Source: Streptomyces sp. SCL15-4 (GTDB lineage Bacteria > Actinomycetota > Actinomycetes > Streptomycetales > Streptomycetaceae). From it: 64,000 nt of DNA. Below are positions 35,883 to 44,401 of the stretch, piece by piece. The position numbers and the translations under genes are program-made. The stretch lies in contig NZ_JAOBTQ010000001.1 of the NCBI RefSeq assembly GCF_033366695.1, positions 7,006,001-7,070,000 on the forward strand, read 5' to 3'. The notes under the pieces were generated by a model. That model was not told the DNA's origin and did not search any database. It saw only the letters and a program-made list of their open reading frames with translations. Within the stretch, counting starts at the first letter, position 1; each line of letters starts with the position of its first letter.

Positions 35883-36404
35883 TCACCGGTGCTTCAAAGG
35901 CGTGAGCTGCTCGATGTCGTACTTCGCCCGCAGCGCCTCGATCGCCTCCTGGTCCGGCGGACCTCCGTCGGCCAGGATCTCCAGGAGTTCCTCGAAGTAG
36001 CGTTCGTGGTCGGGCGGGGGAGAGGCCTGGAAGAACATCTTCGCCGGGGCGTCCGTGGGGTTGGCGAAGGCGTGGGGGCAGCCCGGCGGTACGACGATGA
36101 CCGTGCCCGGTGTCGCGCGCACCACCCGGTTGCCCGAACGCGACTGCCACCTCTGCCAGTTGTCGGGCGTACGGATGCGCGGCTCGAAGGCGAGGACGTC
36201 CAGCTCGCCTTCGAGGACGTAGAACAACTCCTCGCTGCGCGTGTGCACATGGGCGCCGACGTCGAAGCCGGGCGGGACCTCCACCTCGAAGGTGGAGGCC
36301 ATCCGCGAGTGGGTGCCGGTGACCTTGAACGTCACCCGCTGGGCCGGGGTCTCGACGACACGGCCGCGCCCCGGTGGCACGTACAGTCCCTCGATCTCGG
36401 TCAT
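35883..36404 (-). CDS. Cupin quinone-forming monooxygenase-like protein (MomA type)
   Basis: A 173-residue single-cupin protein: GFDVGAHVHTRSEELFYVLE is cupin motif 1 (HxH...E) and TVIVVPPGCPHAFANPTDAP is motif 2 with the last metal His. It ends with a helical tail. It begins seven bases after the P450 stop in the rppA operon. Homologues in this position (MomA / SCO1208, from memory) oxidise 1,3,6,8-tetrahydroxynaphthalene to flaviolin, so that reaction is the likely role. Confidence 0.85.
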   Translation of the reverse strand: MTEIEGLYVPPGRGRVVETPAQRVTFKVTGTHSRMASTFEVEVPPGFDVGAHVHTRSEELFYVLEGELDVLAFEPRIRTPDNWQRWQSRSGNRVVRATPGTVIVVPPGCPHAFANPTDAPAKMFFQASPPPDHERYFEELLEILADGGPPDQEAIEALRAKYDIEQLTPLKHR

Positions 36405-36411
36405 GGGCGGC

Positions 36412-37626
36412 TCACCACGTCACCGGCAGGGCCTCGGGACCGCGGATCAACGCGCCTTTCCTGAACGGCACTTGGTCCGGCGGCACGGCCAGCCTGAGGC
36501 CCGGTACCCGGTCCAGCAGGGCGTCGGCCAGCAGCTCCTCCTCCAGGCGGGCCAGGATGCCGCCGGGGCAGTAGTGCGGGCCGAAGCCGAAGGCCACGTG
36601 CGGGTTGGGGCTGCGCGAGACGTCGATGGTGTCCGGGTCGGGAAAGACCTCGGGGTCGCGGTTGGCGGCCACGTAGGAGACGTAGACCGGGTCACCGGCG
36701 CGGATGCGGACACCGCCGATCTCCACGTCCTCCAGGGCGATGCGGGACAGCCCGACCGCGTTGCGGTGCGGGATGTAGCGCAGGAGTTCGTCGATCGCCC
36801 GCGGCCGGAGCCCGGGCTCCGCGCGCAGCCGTTCCAGCAGCCGGGGACGGGTCAGCAGCAGGTAGAAGAGCTGTCCGCTGTTGCTGGTGACCGCCTCGCC
36901 GCCGATCTGGAGGAGGACGGCGAGGCCGACGGCCTGGTCCCGGGTGATCTCCCGGCGGCCCACTGCGGCGCCCAGCAGCGAGGTGACGTCCTCGCCGGTG
37001 CCCTGCCCGCGCCGCCCGATCAGCCCGGCGAAGTACGCGGCCATCTCCCGCTTGGCCCGCTCGCTGATCCGCTTGCCGTGCGAGGAGGAGAGGATCAGCC
37101 CGGTCCAGGTGTGCAGGGCGTGCCGGTCGCCGGCCGGGACGCCCATCAGCTCGCAGATCACCGCGATCGGGAACGGGCCGAGCACCGCGCTGGTGAGGTC
37201 CGCGGGCGGGCCGCCCCGCAGCAGCTCGTCGACCAGCTCGTCCAGCTGGGCGCGCGCCTTCTCGCGGACCCGTTCCACGCCCTTGGCGGTGAACGCGGCG
37301 GCCACCGAGCGGCGCAGCCGGGTGTGTTCGGGCGGATCGAGGAAGCCGACCGCGCCCGGTTCGGGGATGAAGTGCGGGGCGAGGCGGGTGACCTGCTTGG
37401 CCATGACCGCCTCCCGGCTGAAGCGGGGGTCGTTCGTCACCCGGCGCACGTCCTCGTACCGGGTGACCAGCCAGGCCCAGCCCTCGCCGTGCGGCAGCTG
37501 GACCCGGGTGAGCGGGCCCTCCGCCATCAGATCGGCCAGCACCCGGTCGAAGTCGGTCCCGGGCAGATCGAGCGCCGGCCAGTGCCTCACCGGGGGCAGG
37601 GTCTCGGGGAGCGCCGGCGCGGTCAC
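36412..37626 (-). CDS. Cytochrome P450, CYP158A2-like
   Basis: A 404-residue P450, the exact length of CYP158A2. The heme loop is VAFGFGPHYCPGG with Cys353; the ExxR is in ELLRYIPHR (P450 K helix region); the I helix reads LLQIGGEAVTSNSGQ, lacking the usual acid-alcohol A/G-G-x-D/E-T pair as in CYP158A2. The family couples flaviolin molecules to red-brown biflaviolin polymers. GTG at 37626 overlaps the rppA stop (GTGA), so it is coupled to it. Confidence 0.92.
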   Translation of the reverse strand: MTAPALPETLPPVRHWPALDLPGTDFDRVLADLMAEGPLTRVQLPHGEGWAWLVTRYEDVRRVTNDPRFSREAVMAKQVTRLAPHFIPEPGAVGFLDPPEHTRLRRSVAAAFTAKGVERVREKARAQLDELVDELLRGGPPADLTSAVLGPFPIAVICELMGVPAGDRHALHTWTGLILSSSHGKRISERAKREMAAYFAGLIGRRGQGTGEDVTSLLGAAVGRREITRDQAVGLAVLLQIGGEAVTSNSGQLFYLLLTRPRLLERLRAEPGLRPRAIDELLRYIPHRNAVGLSRIALEDVEIGGVRIRAGDPVYVSYVAANRDPEVFPDPDTIDVSRSPNPHVAFGFGPHYCPGGILARLEEELLADALLDRVPGLRLAVPPDQVPFRKGALIRGPEALPVTW

Positions 37627-38687
37627 CGCCCGGCCCCGTCCCCGTCGGCCCAGCGGCCGACCGTCATCTCGGCGGTGATACCGGGGCCGAACCCGGCGAG
37701 CAGCCCGCGCGCCCGGTCCTCGGCGCCGCCCTCGTCGAACAGCCGGCGCAGCGCGTCCAGGACGACGGCGCTGGCGATGTTGCCGTACTCGGTGAGCGTG
37801 GCCCGGCTGAACCGGAACGCGTGCGGATCGACCTCGAGGAACTTGCTCAGGTCGTCGAGTATGCGCGGACCGCCCGCGTGGATGATGTAGAAGTCCAGGT
37901 CGGACGCGTCCCAGCCGTGGGTGCCGGCCAGTTCCCTGAGGGCCGGGGCGAGCGGCTCCATGGTCGTCGGCACCCGCTTGTCCAGCAGGAAGTGGAAGCC
38001 GGTCGCGCGCACGTCGTAGGCGATCCAGTCCTCCGTCTTCGGGATCAGGTAGGAGCCGTTGCGCTCCAGGCGGACGCCCCGGCCGCCGCGCCCGCGGACC
38101 ACGGCGGCGGCGATGCCGTCGCCGAACAGCCCGTTGGAGAGCAGCGAGCCGATGCCGAGGTCGGTGGGCTGGTAGCACAGCGAGCAGAACTCGCAGGCCA
38201 CGATGAGCGCGTTCGCGTGCGGATAGGCCGAGCAGAAGTCGTGCGCCCGGTTGATCGCCGCGCCGCCGGCCGCGCAGCCGAGCTGGGCGATCGGGAGCTG
38301 GCGAGTGGTGCTGTCGAAGTCCATCTCGTTGATCAGCCAGGCCGTGAGCGAGGGCATCATGAAGCCCGTGCAGGACACGTAGATGATCACGTCGATGTCG
38401 CTGGTGAGCAGTTCCGCGTCGTCCAGCGCCCGCTGGATCACGGCGGGGACCCGGGCCTTGGCCTCGGCCTCGTAGAGCTTGTTGCGCTCCTCGAAGCCCG
38501 GATGCCTGAGGGTTTCCTCGATGGGCTGGACGATGTGCCGCGTCTTGACGCCGGTGTTCTCGATCAGCCTGAGGGCCAGTGACAGTTGTGGGTGGTCGGC
38601 GTGGCGGGAGCGCGCCAGCTCCAGCGTCTCCTCCATCGTGATCACGTACTCCGGGACCGACACCGAGGGCTTGCACAAGGTCGCCAT
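37623..38687 (-). CDS. rppA: 1,3,6,8-Tetrahydroxynaphthalene synthase (type III PKS)
   Basis: A 354-residue chalcone-synthase-fold enzyme. The catalytic triad sits at the positions known for RppA: Cys138 (IAQLGCAAGGAAINR), His270 (FYIIHAGGP) and Asn303 (EYGNIASAV). The second Cys motif SCTGFMMPSL (106-115) is present. It condenses five malonyl-CoA units to THN, which the following cupin and P450 oxidise to melanin-like pigment protecting against UV. ATG at 38687 heads the three-gene operon. Confidence 0.96.
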   Translation of the reverse strand: MATLCKPSVSVPEYVITMEETLELARSRHADHPQLSLALRLIENTGVKTRHIVQPIEETLRHPGFEERNKLYEAEAKARVPAVIQRALDDAELLTSDIDVIIYVSCTGFMMPSLTAWLINEMDFDSTTRQLPIAQLGCAAGGAAINRAHDFCSAYPHANALIVACEFCSLCYQPTDLGIGSLLSNGLFGDGIAAAVVRGRGGRGVRLERNGSYLIPKTEDWIAYDVRATGFHFLLDKRVPTTMEPLAPALRELAGTHGWDASDLDFYIIHAGGPRILDDLSKFLEVDPHAFRFSRATLTEYGNIASAVVLDALRRLFDEGGAEDRARGLLAGFGPGITAEMTVGRWADGDGAGR

Positions 38688-38954
38688 GAACCGTCCCTGC
38701 TTTCCGCGTTCCGGAAGGCTTTCGCCCGCCGGTCAGAAGGTGGGTTCGCGCCTGTGGGCGCTCCCTCCACCGTCACCCGGGAGGGCGATGGATCTCGCGT
38801 TGGGTTACTCCGAACCGGGGACGCGGGGTCCGGCCCGACGGGCGATTCATGCCCCCGGACGAGGGAAAACAGCAGGACAGCCGTTACCTCCGGGCCGACG
38901 GCGGCGGTTCGTCCGCCTGCCGCCGGGTACCCGGTGAGCGCGGTGGCGGGCGGT

Positions 38955-39188
38955 CTACTGCGTTCCGCTGCTGTGCGCGATGCACGCGACGTCGATCCGG
39001 TCGGCCAGCTTGGCCAGCTCGATCGTCAGCGCGGCCACGGTGTCCTCGTCGAGCGCCTGCTCGCCCGCCTCGACCAGGTGCAGCCACCGCGCGCCCACGG
39101 TCCGCAACAACTTACTCACGTCGGCCGCCGAGACCTGCAAGGCCCCGCGGTCGTCGACGATCAGAGGCAGGGTCACTTCGCGGTTCAC
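38955..39188 (-). CDS. Conserved small Streptomyces protein (DUF6213-like)
   Basis: A 77-residue soluble protein: VNREVTLPLIVDDRGALQVS, AADVSKLLRTVGARWLHLVE and ALTIELAKLADRIDVACIAH. I recall this as DUF6213, unchecked; function unknown. Two starts compete. The GTG at 39188 matches the usual N-terminus. The GTG at 39218 adds ten residues and overlaps the aldehyde dehydrogenase stop as GTGA, which would couple the two genes. Confidence 0.7.
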   Translation of the reverse strand: MNREVTLPLIVDDRGALQVSAADVSKLLRTVGARWLHLVEAGEQALDEDTVAALTIELAKLADRIDVACIAHSSGTQ

Positions 39189-39214
39189 AGGACGGGATGG
39201 TAGTCGCGCGGCCC

Positions 39215-40600
39215 TCACGCACCCTGCCAAACCGTGGTGATGTTGCAGAACTCCCGGATTCCGTGCCCGGACAGCTCACGCCCGTACCCCGAGCGCTTCA
39301 CCCCGCCGAACGGGAACGCCGGATGGGAGGCGGTCATCCCGTTGACGTACACCGAACCGGCCTCCAGGTCCCGGACGAACCGCTCGACCTCGCCCTCGTC
39401 CCGGGTCCAGACGTTGGAACTCAGGCCGAAGGCCGAGTCGTTGGCGATGAGCACGGCCTCGTCCACGTCCTCCGCCCGGTACAGCGTGGCGACCGGTCCG
39501 AACGCCTCCTCGCGGTGGACGCGCATCTCCCGCGTGATGCCGGCGAGCACGGTCGGCGGGTAGAACCAGCCGGGCCCGTCCGGCCGCTCGCCGCCGCACA
39601 GCACCCGCGCGCCACCGCGCCGGGCGTCGTCGACCAGCTCCACCAGATCCTCGCGGGCCCGCTCGCCGGCCAGCGGACCGATCTCGGTGTCCTCCGCCAG
39701 CGGGTCGCCGATCTTGAGGGCCCGCATGCCCGCGACGAACTTCTCGGCGAAGGCGTCGTGGACGTCGGTGTGCACGATGAACCGCTTGGCGGCGATGCAG
39801 GACTGCCCGTTGTTCTGCACGCGCGCGGTCACCGCGACCTCGGCCGCGCGGTCGAGGTCGGCGGAGGGCATCACGATGTACGGGTCGCTGCCGCCCAGCT
39901 CCAGCACCGTCTTCTTGATCATCTCGCCGGCGGTGGACGCGACCGCCCGGCCCGCCGGTTCGCTGCCGGTCAGGGTGGCCGCCTTGACCCGTTCGTCGCG
40001 CAGGATGTCGTCCACCGCGCCGGAGCCGATCAGCAGCGTCTGGAAGCAGCCCTCAGCGAAGCCCGCCCGGTGGAACAGGTCCTCCAGGTACAGGGCCGTC
40101 TGCGGCACGTTGGAGGCGTGCTTGAGCAGGCCGACGTTGCCGGCCATCAGGGCGGGCGCCGCGAACCGGACGACCTGCCACAGCGGGAAGTTCCACGGCA
40201 TCACGGCGAGCACCGGGCCGAGCGGCCGGTACCGCACCCGTACCCGCAAGGCACCGGAGTCGCGCACGTCCGCCTCGGCGGGCTCCTCGTCGGCCAGCAG
40301 CCGTTCGGCGTGCTCGGCGTACCAGCGCATGGCCTTCGCGCACTTCGCCGCCTCCGCGCGGGCCTGCCGGACCGGCTTGCCCATCTCGGTGGTGACGACC
40401 CGGCCGATCTCCCGCTGGTCCTCGTCCAGCAGATCGGCGGCCTTGTTCAGCAGCCGGGCGCGCTCGGCGAACGAGGTCGTCCGGTACGTACGGAACGTGG
40501 CCTCGGCCAGCTCCAGCCGGCGTTCCAGTTCGTCCTCGTCCATGGGCTCGTACGTCTTGAGCGTCTCGCCGTTCGCCGGGTTCACCGTTGCGATGGGCAT
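39215..40600 (-). CDS. NAD(P)-dependent succinate-semialdehyde-dehydrogenase-like protein
   Basis: A 461-residue aldehyde dehydrogenase: PLGPVLAVMPWNFPLWQVVR (cofactor and Asn), KTVLELGGSDPYIVMPSADL (general base Glu), and NNGQSCIAAKRFIVHTDVHD (nucleophile Cys). EEAFGPVATLYR and NGMTASHPAFPFGGVKRSGY are typical of the succinate-semialdehyde group (GabD/YneI). It starts MPIATVNPANGETLKTYEPM at 40600. It could serve GABA or polyamine breakdown; no transaminase for GABA is adjacent. Confidence 0.88.
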   Translation of the reverse strand: MPIATVNPANGETLKTYEPMDEDELERRLELAEATFRTYRTTSFAERARLLNKAADLLDEDQREIGRVVTTEMGKPVRQARAEAAKCAKAMRWYAEHAERLLADEEPAEADVRDSGALRVRVRYRPLGPVLAVMPWNFPLWQVVRFAAPALMAGNVGLLKHASNVPQTALYLEDLFHRAGFAEGCFQTLLIGSGAVDDILRDERVKAATLTGSEPAGRAVASTAGEMIKKTVLELGGSDPYIVMPSADLDRAAEVAVTARVQNNGQSCIAAKRFIVHTDVHDAFAEKFVAGMRALKIGDPLAEDTEIGPLAGERAREDLVELVDDARRGGARVLCGGERPDGPGWFYPPTVLAGITREMRVHREEAFGPVATLYRAEDVDEAVLIANDSAFGLSSNVWTRDEGEVERFVRDLEAGSVYVNGMTASHPAFPFGGVKRSGYGRELSGHGIREFCNITTVWQGA

Positions 40601-40677
40601 GACCGACCTCCCTGGGAGCGGGCTTGTCTCGACCTTCGCGCGCGGCCCGGCAAGTCGCAACGCGACAGGTCCTCGGG

Positions 40678-41151
40678 TCAGCCCGAGTGCTCCGCCAGCC
40701 GGTCGAGAAACGCGGCCTGCGCCGTGATGATCACCGCACGGGCCCGGTCCAGCCCCCACCACGCCACCCGGTCCAGCTCCGGGAACTCCTGCCGCCGGCC
40801 GGAGCGCGGCGGCCACTCCATGGTGAAGGTCCCCGGGTCGATCGTCTCCGGGTCGAGGTCCGCCTCCACCGCCCAGGCCGTGACGATCTTGCCGTTGCGC
40901 TGCACGACCTCGCCCAGCGGTACGGCCTCCCCGTCGGGCGGCGCCACCCCCAGCTCCTCCCGGAACTCCCGCCGGGCCGCCTCCCAGGCCGGCTCCGCGG
41001 GGTCGTACTCGCCCTTGGGCACGGTCCAGGCGCCCGCGTCCTTCTTCGCCCACAGCGGGCCGCCCATATGGCCGAGCAACACCTCGAGCCCCCGGCCCGT
41101 GTGCCGGAACAACAGCAGTCCCGCGCTCCGCTTCACCGTCCGCACCGTCAC
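40678..41151 (-). CDS. Nudix hydrolase
   Basis: A 157-residue Nudix protein. The box is GEYDPAEPAWEAARREFREE then LGV, matching GX5EX7REUXEEXGU. It begins VTVRTVKRSAGLLLFRHTGR; GTG at 41151 overlaps the ligase stop by four bases (GTGA). The KKDAGAWTVPKGEYD form resembles the AP4A/8-oxo type, and translation coupling to an ATP-dependent DNA ligase hints at adenylated-nucleotide or damaged-nucleotide clean-up. Confidence 0.85.
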   Translation of the reverse strand: MTVRTVKRSAGLLLFRHTGRGLEVLLGHMGGPLWAKKDAGAWTVPKGEYDPAEPAWEAARREFREELGVAPPDGEAVPLGEVVQRNGKIVTAWAVEADLDPETIDPGTFTMEWPPRSGRRQEFPELDRVAWWGLDRARAVIITAQAAFLDRLAEHSG

Positions 41152-42686
41152 GGTCCGGCCTCCGGGTGGGCTGCCAGCAGGGCCTGGACGGTGTCGGCCT
41201 CCTCGGGGCGCTTGTCCTCGCGGTAGCGGATCACGCGGGCGAAGCGGAGGGTGACACCGGCCGGATAGCGGGTGGAGCGCTGGAGTCCGTCGTAGGCGAT
41301 CTCCACGACGAGTTCGGGGCGCACCCGGACCACCCGGCCGTCGTCCTCGACCGCCAGCTCCTCCAGCCGTCCGGTCTGCCAGGCGAGCATCGCGTCCGTC
41401 ATGCCCTTGAAGGTCTTGCCGAGCATCGCGAAGCCTCCGTCCGGGGTGCGGGCGCCGAGATGGAGGTTGGACAGCCGGCCGGTGCGCCGGCCGTGGCCCC
41501 ACTCGGCGGCCAGCACCACCAGGTCCAGCGTGTGCACGGGCTTGACCTTCAGCCAGGACGCGCCGCGCCGGCCCGCGCTGTAGGGCGCGGCCAGGCCCTT
41601 GACCACCACGCCCTCGTGGCCCCGGGCCAGGGTGTCGGCGAGGAACCGTTCCGCCTCCGGGATGTCCCCGGGCCCGGAGACCAGCGTGCGCCGCACCCGC
41701 ATCGGCCCGGGCACCAGCCGGGCCAGCTCGGCGTGCCGCTTGGCGAACGGCAGGTCGAGCAGGTCGCGGCCGTCCACCGCGAGGGCGTCGAAGAAGACGG
41801 GGGAGACCGGGACCTCCTCGGCCGCCCGTGCCACGTCCGTGCGCGAGCCGACCCGGCCCGCCGTCTCCTGGAAGGACCGGGGCCGCCCCGCCGCGTCCCA
41901 GGAGATCACCTCCCCGTCCAGGATGAACCGTTCGCCCGGCAACGCCAGCGCGGCGGCGGTGACTTCGGGCAGCCGGCCGGTGATGTCGTCCAGGGTGCGG
42001 GTGTGGACGCGCACCCGGTCGCCGTCCCGGTGCACCTGGACCCGGATGCCGTCCAGCTTCTCCTCCACCGCGCAGGCGCCCAGCTTCTCCACCGCCTCCG
42101 CCACCGACGACGCGCTGTGCGCCAGCATCGGCAGCACCGGGCGGCCCACCGTGAGCCGGAACCGCTCCAGCGCCGCCGGCCCCTCGCCGAGCAGCGCCCC
42201 GGCCACCGTCTGGAGCGACCCCGCGAGCATCACGGCCCGCCGTACGTCCGCCGGGTCCGCGCCGGTCGCCCGGGCCAGGCCCTCGACGGCCACCGCGTCC
42301 AGGGCGCCCTGGCGGACCTCGCCGGTGAGCAGACCGAGCAGGAAGCGCTGCTCGGCCTCGGTGGCCGCGCCCATCAGCTCGCCGACGATCCGGGCCCGCT
42401 CCGCCTGGGCGCCGGGCCCGGCCACCTCGCCCAGCTCGCCGAGCCGGGCGTCGACCTCGCGCACGGTGAGCGTCGGCTCGGCGGCCGGCGGCACCGGGCG
42501 GCCCAGCACCTTCCAGCCGACGCCGAGCCGGCCCTGCGGCAGCCGCCCGGCCAGATAGGGGATGACGATCGGCGCGTCCGCCGCCTCGGCCTCCCGGAAC
42601 AACTCCGCGAGCAGCGCGGTCTTGCGGGACCGCGCCGCCGTCGCGGCGACCTCCCGGGACACCTCGGCCAGCCGGGTCAGCAGCAT
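41148..42686 (-). CDS. ATP-dependent DNA ligase (LigB/archaeal-type)
   Basis: A 512-residue monomeric ATP-dependent ligase: N-terminal helical DNA-binding domain (1-190), adenylation domain with motif I EEKLDGIRVQ (adenylated Lys210), motif III SPVFFDALAVDGRDL, motif IV EGVVVKG and motif V WLKVKP, then an OB-fold with ARTPDGGFAMLGKTF. It seals nicks and is accessory to the NAD-dependent LigA. ATG at 42686 is followed at the other end by the coupled Nudix gene. Confidence 0.92.
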   Translation of the reverse strand: MLLTRLAEVSREVAATAARSRKTALLAELFREAEAADAPIVIPYLAGRLPQGRLGVGWKVLGRPVPPAAEPTLTVREVDARLGELGEVAGPGAQAERARIVGELMGAATEAEQRFLLGLLTGEVRQGALDAVAVEGLARATGADPADVRRAVMLAGSLQTVAGALLGEGPAALERFRLTVGRPVLPMLAHSASSVAEAVEKLGACAVEEKLDGIRVQVHRDGDRVRVHTRTLDDITGRLPEVTAAALALPGERFILDGEVISWDAAGRPRSFQETAGRVGSRTDVARAAEEVPVSPVFFDALAVDGRDLLDLPFAKRHAELARLVPGPMRVRRTLVSGPGDIPEAERFLADTLARGHEGVVVKGLAAPYSAGRRGASWLKVKPVHTLDLVVLAAEWGHGRRTGRLSNLHLGARTPDGGFAMLGKTFKGMTDAMLAWQTGRLEELAVEDDGRVVRVRPELVVEIAYDGLQRSTRYPAGVTLRFARVIRYREDKRPEEADTVQALLAAHPEAGP

Positions 42687-42715
42687 GTCCCCAGAGTGCA
42701 CCGCGGGCGCCGGGT

Positions 42716-43645
42716 CTACACCCCCACGGCCGCGTCGAGGTCGGCCGTCAGCAGTTCCGCGTTGATCGCCGCGCCCGCCCGGTACCCCCCGCTCACCGCG
42801 TTCACCACCTGCTCGGCGTATCCGCTCGCGTTGCCCGCAGCCCACAGCCCGGGCACGCTCGTCAGGCCCCGTTCGTCGGTCACCGGGTAGCTGCCGAACG
42901 GGGTCTCGCGCAGCTCGGCGCCCAGCTTGACGAGCAGACCGTTGTTCGGGACGGCGCGCGGGGCGGCGTACAGCACCGCGCGGTCGTGCACCGAGCCGTC
43001 CGAAAGCCGCACCCCGGTGAGCCGGTCGCCGGTGACCACCAGTCCCGCCACCTCGCCGGGCACCACCGTGACCCCGGCGGCGGCCAGCCGGCGCAGGTCC
43101 TGGTCGGTCAGGTCCGCCTCGTCCACCCGGTGCAGGAAGAGCCGTACGTCCTTCGACCACTGGGTGACCATCAGCGCCTGGTGCACGCTGAGCGGCGAGG
43201 TGGCGAGGACGCCGGTCGGCAGGTCGCGCACCTCCCAGCCGTGGCAGTACGGGCAGTGCAGCACGTCCCGGCCGAACCGCTCGGCCAGTCCCGGCACCGG
43301 CGGCAGCTCGTCCGTCAGACCGGTGGCGATCACCAGCTGCCGGGCCCGCACGGTCCGGTTCCCGGCGAGGGCGACGGTGAAGTCCGCCTCCTTCACCGCG
43401 TCCACCACCCGGTCTTGGACCAGCTCCACCCCGTAGCGGGCGATCTCCGCGCGCCCCACCGCCAGGAACTCGGCCGGGGACATGCCGTCCCGGGAGAGGT
43501 ACCCCTGCATGTGCGCGGACGGCGCGTTGCGCGGCTCGCCCGCGTCGACCACCAGGGTGCGGCGCCGGGACCGGCCCAGCACCAGCGCGGCGGACAGCCC
43601 GGCCGCCCCGCCGCCGACGACGACCACTTCGTACTTCTCGGTCAT
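42716..43645 (-). CDS. Thioredoxin-reductase-like FAD oxidoreductase
   Basis: A 309-residue flavoprotein. FAD-binding YEVVVVGGGAAGLSAALVLG, redox pair HCPYCHGWE (Cys-x-x-Cys, about 135-138), and the final WAAGNASGYAEQVVNAVSGG that binds FAD. The NADPH motif GxGxxG is weakened (VLATSPLSVHQALM), so it may not use NADPH like true TrxB. ATG at 43645 follows GGAGG. It is divergent from an XRE-cupin regulator that probably controls it. Confidence 0.87.
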   Translation of the reverse strand: MTEKYEVVVVGGGAAGLSAALVLGRSRRRTLVVDAGEPRNAPSAHMQGYLSRDGMSPAEFLAVGRAEIARYGVELVQDRVVDAVKEADFTVALAGNRTVRARQLVIATGLTDELPPVPGLAERFGRDVLHCPYCHGWEVRDLPTGVLATSPLSVHQALMVTQWSKDVRLFLHRVDEADLTDQDLRRLAAAGVTVVPGEVAGLVVTGDRLTGVRLSDGSVHDRAVLYAAPRAVPNNGLLVKLGAELRETPFGSYPVTDERGLTSVPGLWAAGNASGYAEQVVNAVSGGYRAGAAINAELLTADLDAAVGV

Positions 43646-43687
43646 GGTGACCACCTCCGCCCCGACCGTCGCCCACGCGGTGCCGCA

Positions 43688-43716
43688 TTGACAAACAGCT
43701 TTGCCGAATCTGCAAT
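43688..43716 (+). promoter_or_regulatory. Promoter of XRE-cupin gene, leaderless
   Basis: TTGACA (43688-43693), 17-bp spacer, TGCAAT (43711-43716). The transcript should start at about 43723, the ATG itself. TTGC (43701-43704) and GCAA (43712-43715) form a small dyad over the -10, a possible operator. Confidence 0.6.
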
Positions 43717-43722
43717 AAGGAC

Positions 43723-44295
43723 ATGAGTACCGACGACGTTCTCGCCGAGGTCGGCCCCCGGCTGCGCCGGCTCCGCAAGGACCGGCAGGTGACCCTGGCG
43801 GCGCTGTCCGAGGCCACCGGCATCTCCGTGAGCACCCTCTCCCGGCTGGAGTCCGGTCTGCGCAAGCCCAGCCTGGAGCTGCTGCTGCCCATCGCCCAGG
43901 CCCACCAGGTCCCGCTGGACGAACTGGTCGGCGCCCCGCCGGTCGGCGACCCCCGGGTGCGGGCCCGGCCGATCACGCGGCACGGGCGCACCCTGTATCC
44001 GCTGACCCGGCAGCCCGGCGGGCTCCAGGCCTACAAGGTGATCGAGCCCCCGCGCGGCACCGAGCCCGACCCCCGTACCCACGAGGGCTACGAATGGCTG
44101 TACGTGCTCTCCGGGCGGCTGCGCCTGGTGCTCGGACAGCACGACGTCGTGCTCTCGCCGGGAGAGGCGGCCGAGTTCGACACCCGCGTGCCGCACTGGT
44201 TCGGGCCGGACGGAGACGGCCCGGTGGAGTTCCTGAGCCTGTTCGGACCGCAGGGGGAGCGGATGCACGTTCGGGCGCGGCCGGCCCGGTCGTGA
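43723..44295 (+). CDS. XRE-family regulator with C-terminal cupin
   Basis: A 190-residue regulator: VGPRLRRLRKDRQVTLAALS then EATGISVSTLSRLESGLRKP is the helix-turn-helix, and residues about 100-180 are a cupin (HEGYEWLYVLSGRLRLVLGQ, PGEAAEFDTRVPHWFGPDGD). This is the PuuR/SutR-type layout, where the cupin senses a small ligand. It is divergent from the thioredoxin-reductase-like gene with a shared 77-bp region. Confidence 0.9.
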   Translation: MSTDDVLAEVGPRLRRLRKDRQVTLAALSEATGISVSTLSRLESGLRKPSLELLLPIAQAHQVPLDELVGAPPVGDPRVRARPITRHGRTLYPLTRQPGGLQAYKVIEPPRGTEPDPRTHEGYEWLYVLSGRLRLVLGQHDVVLSPGEAAEFDTRVPHWFGPDGDGPVEFLSLFGPQGERMHVRARPARS

Positions 44296-44340
44296 CGGCC
44301 GCCGCGTCCGAGGAGTCCCGCCGGCTGTTCCCTGATCGGC

Positions 44341-44364
44341 AAGCGACCGCTTAGTATGCGGTCG
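44341..44364 (+). promoter_or_regulatory. Overlapping palindromes over the -10 of the quinone-reductase operon
   Basis: AAGCG-AC-CGCTT (44341-44352) and CGACCGC-N7-GCGGTCG (44344-44350, 44358-44364) overlap each other and the -10-like TAGTAT (44352-44357). The site suits a TetR-type repressor encoded elsewhere. A GGAGG ribosome site precedes the ATG at 44402. Confidence 0.55.
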
Positions 44365-44401
44365 GACCCGGTCAGACGAAGCAGTCCCGTGGAGGCCCCG
44401 C

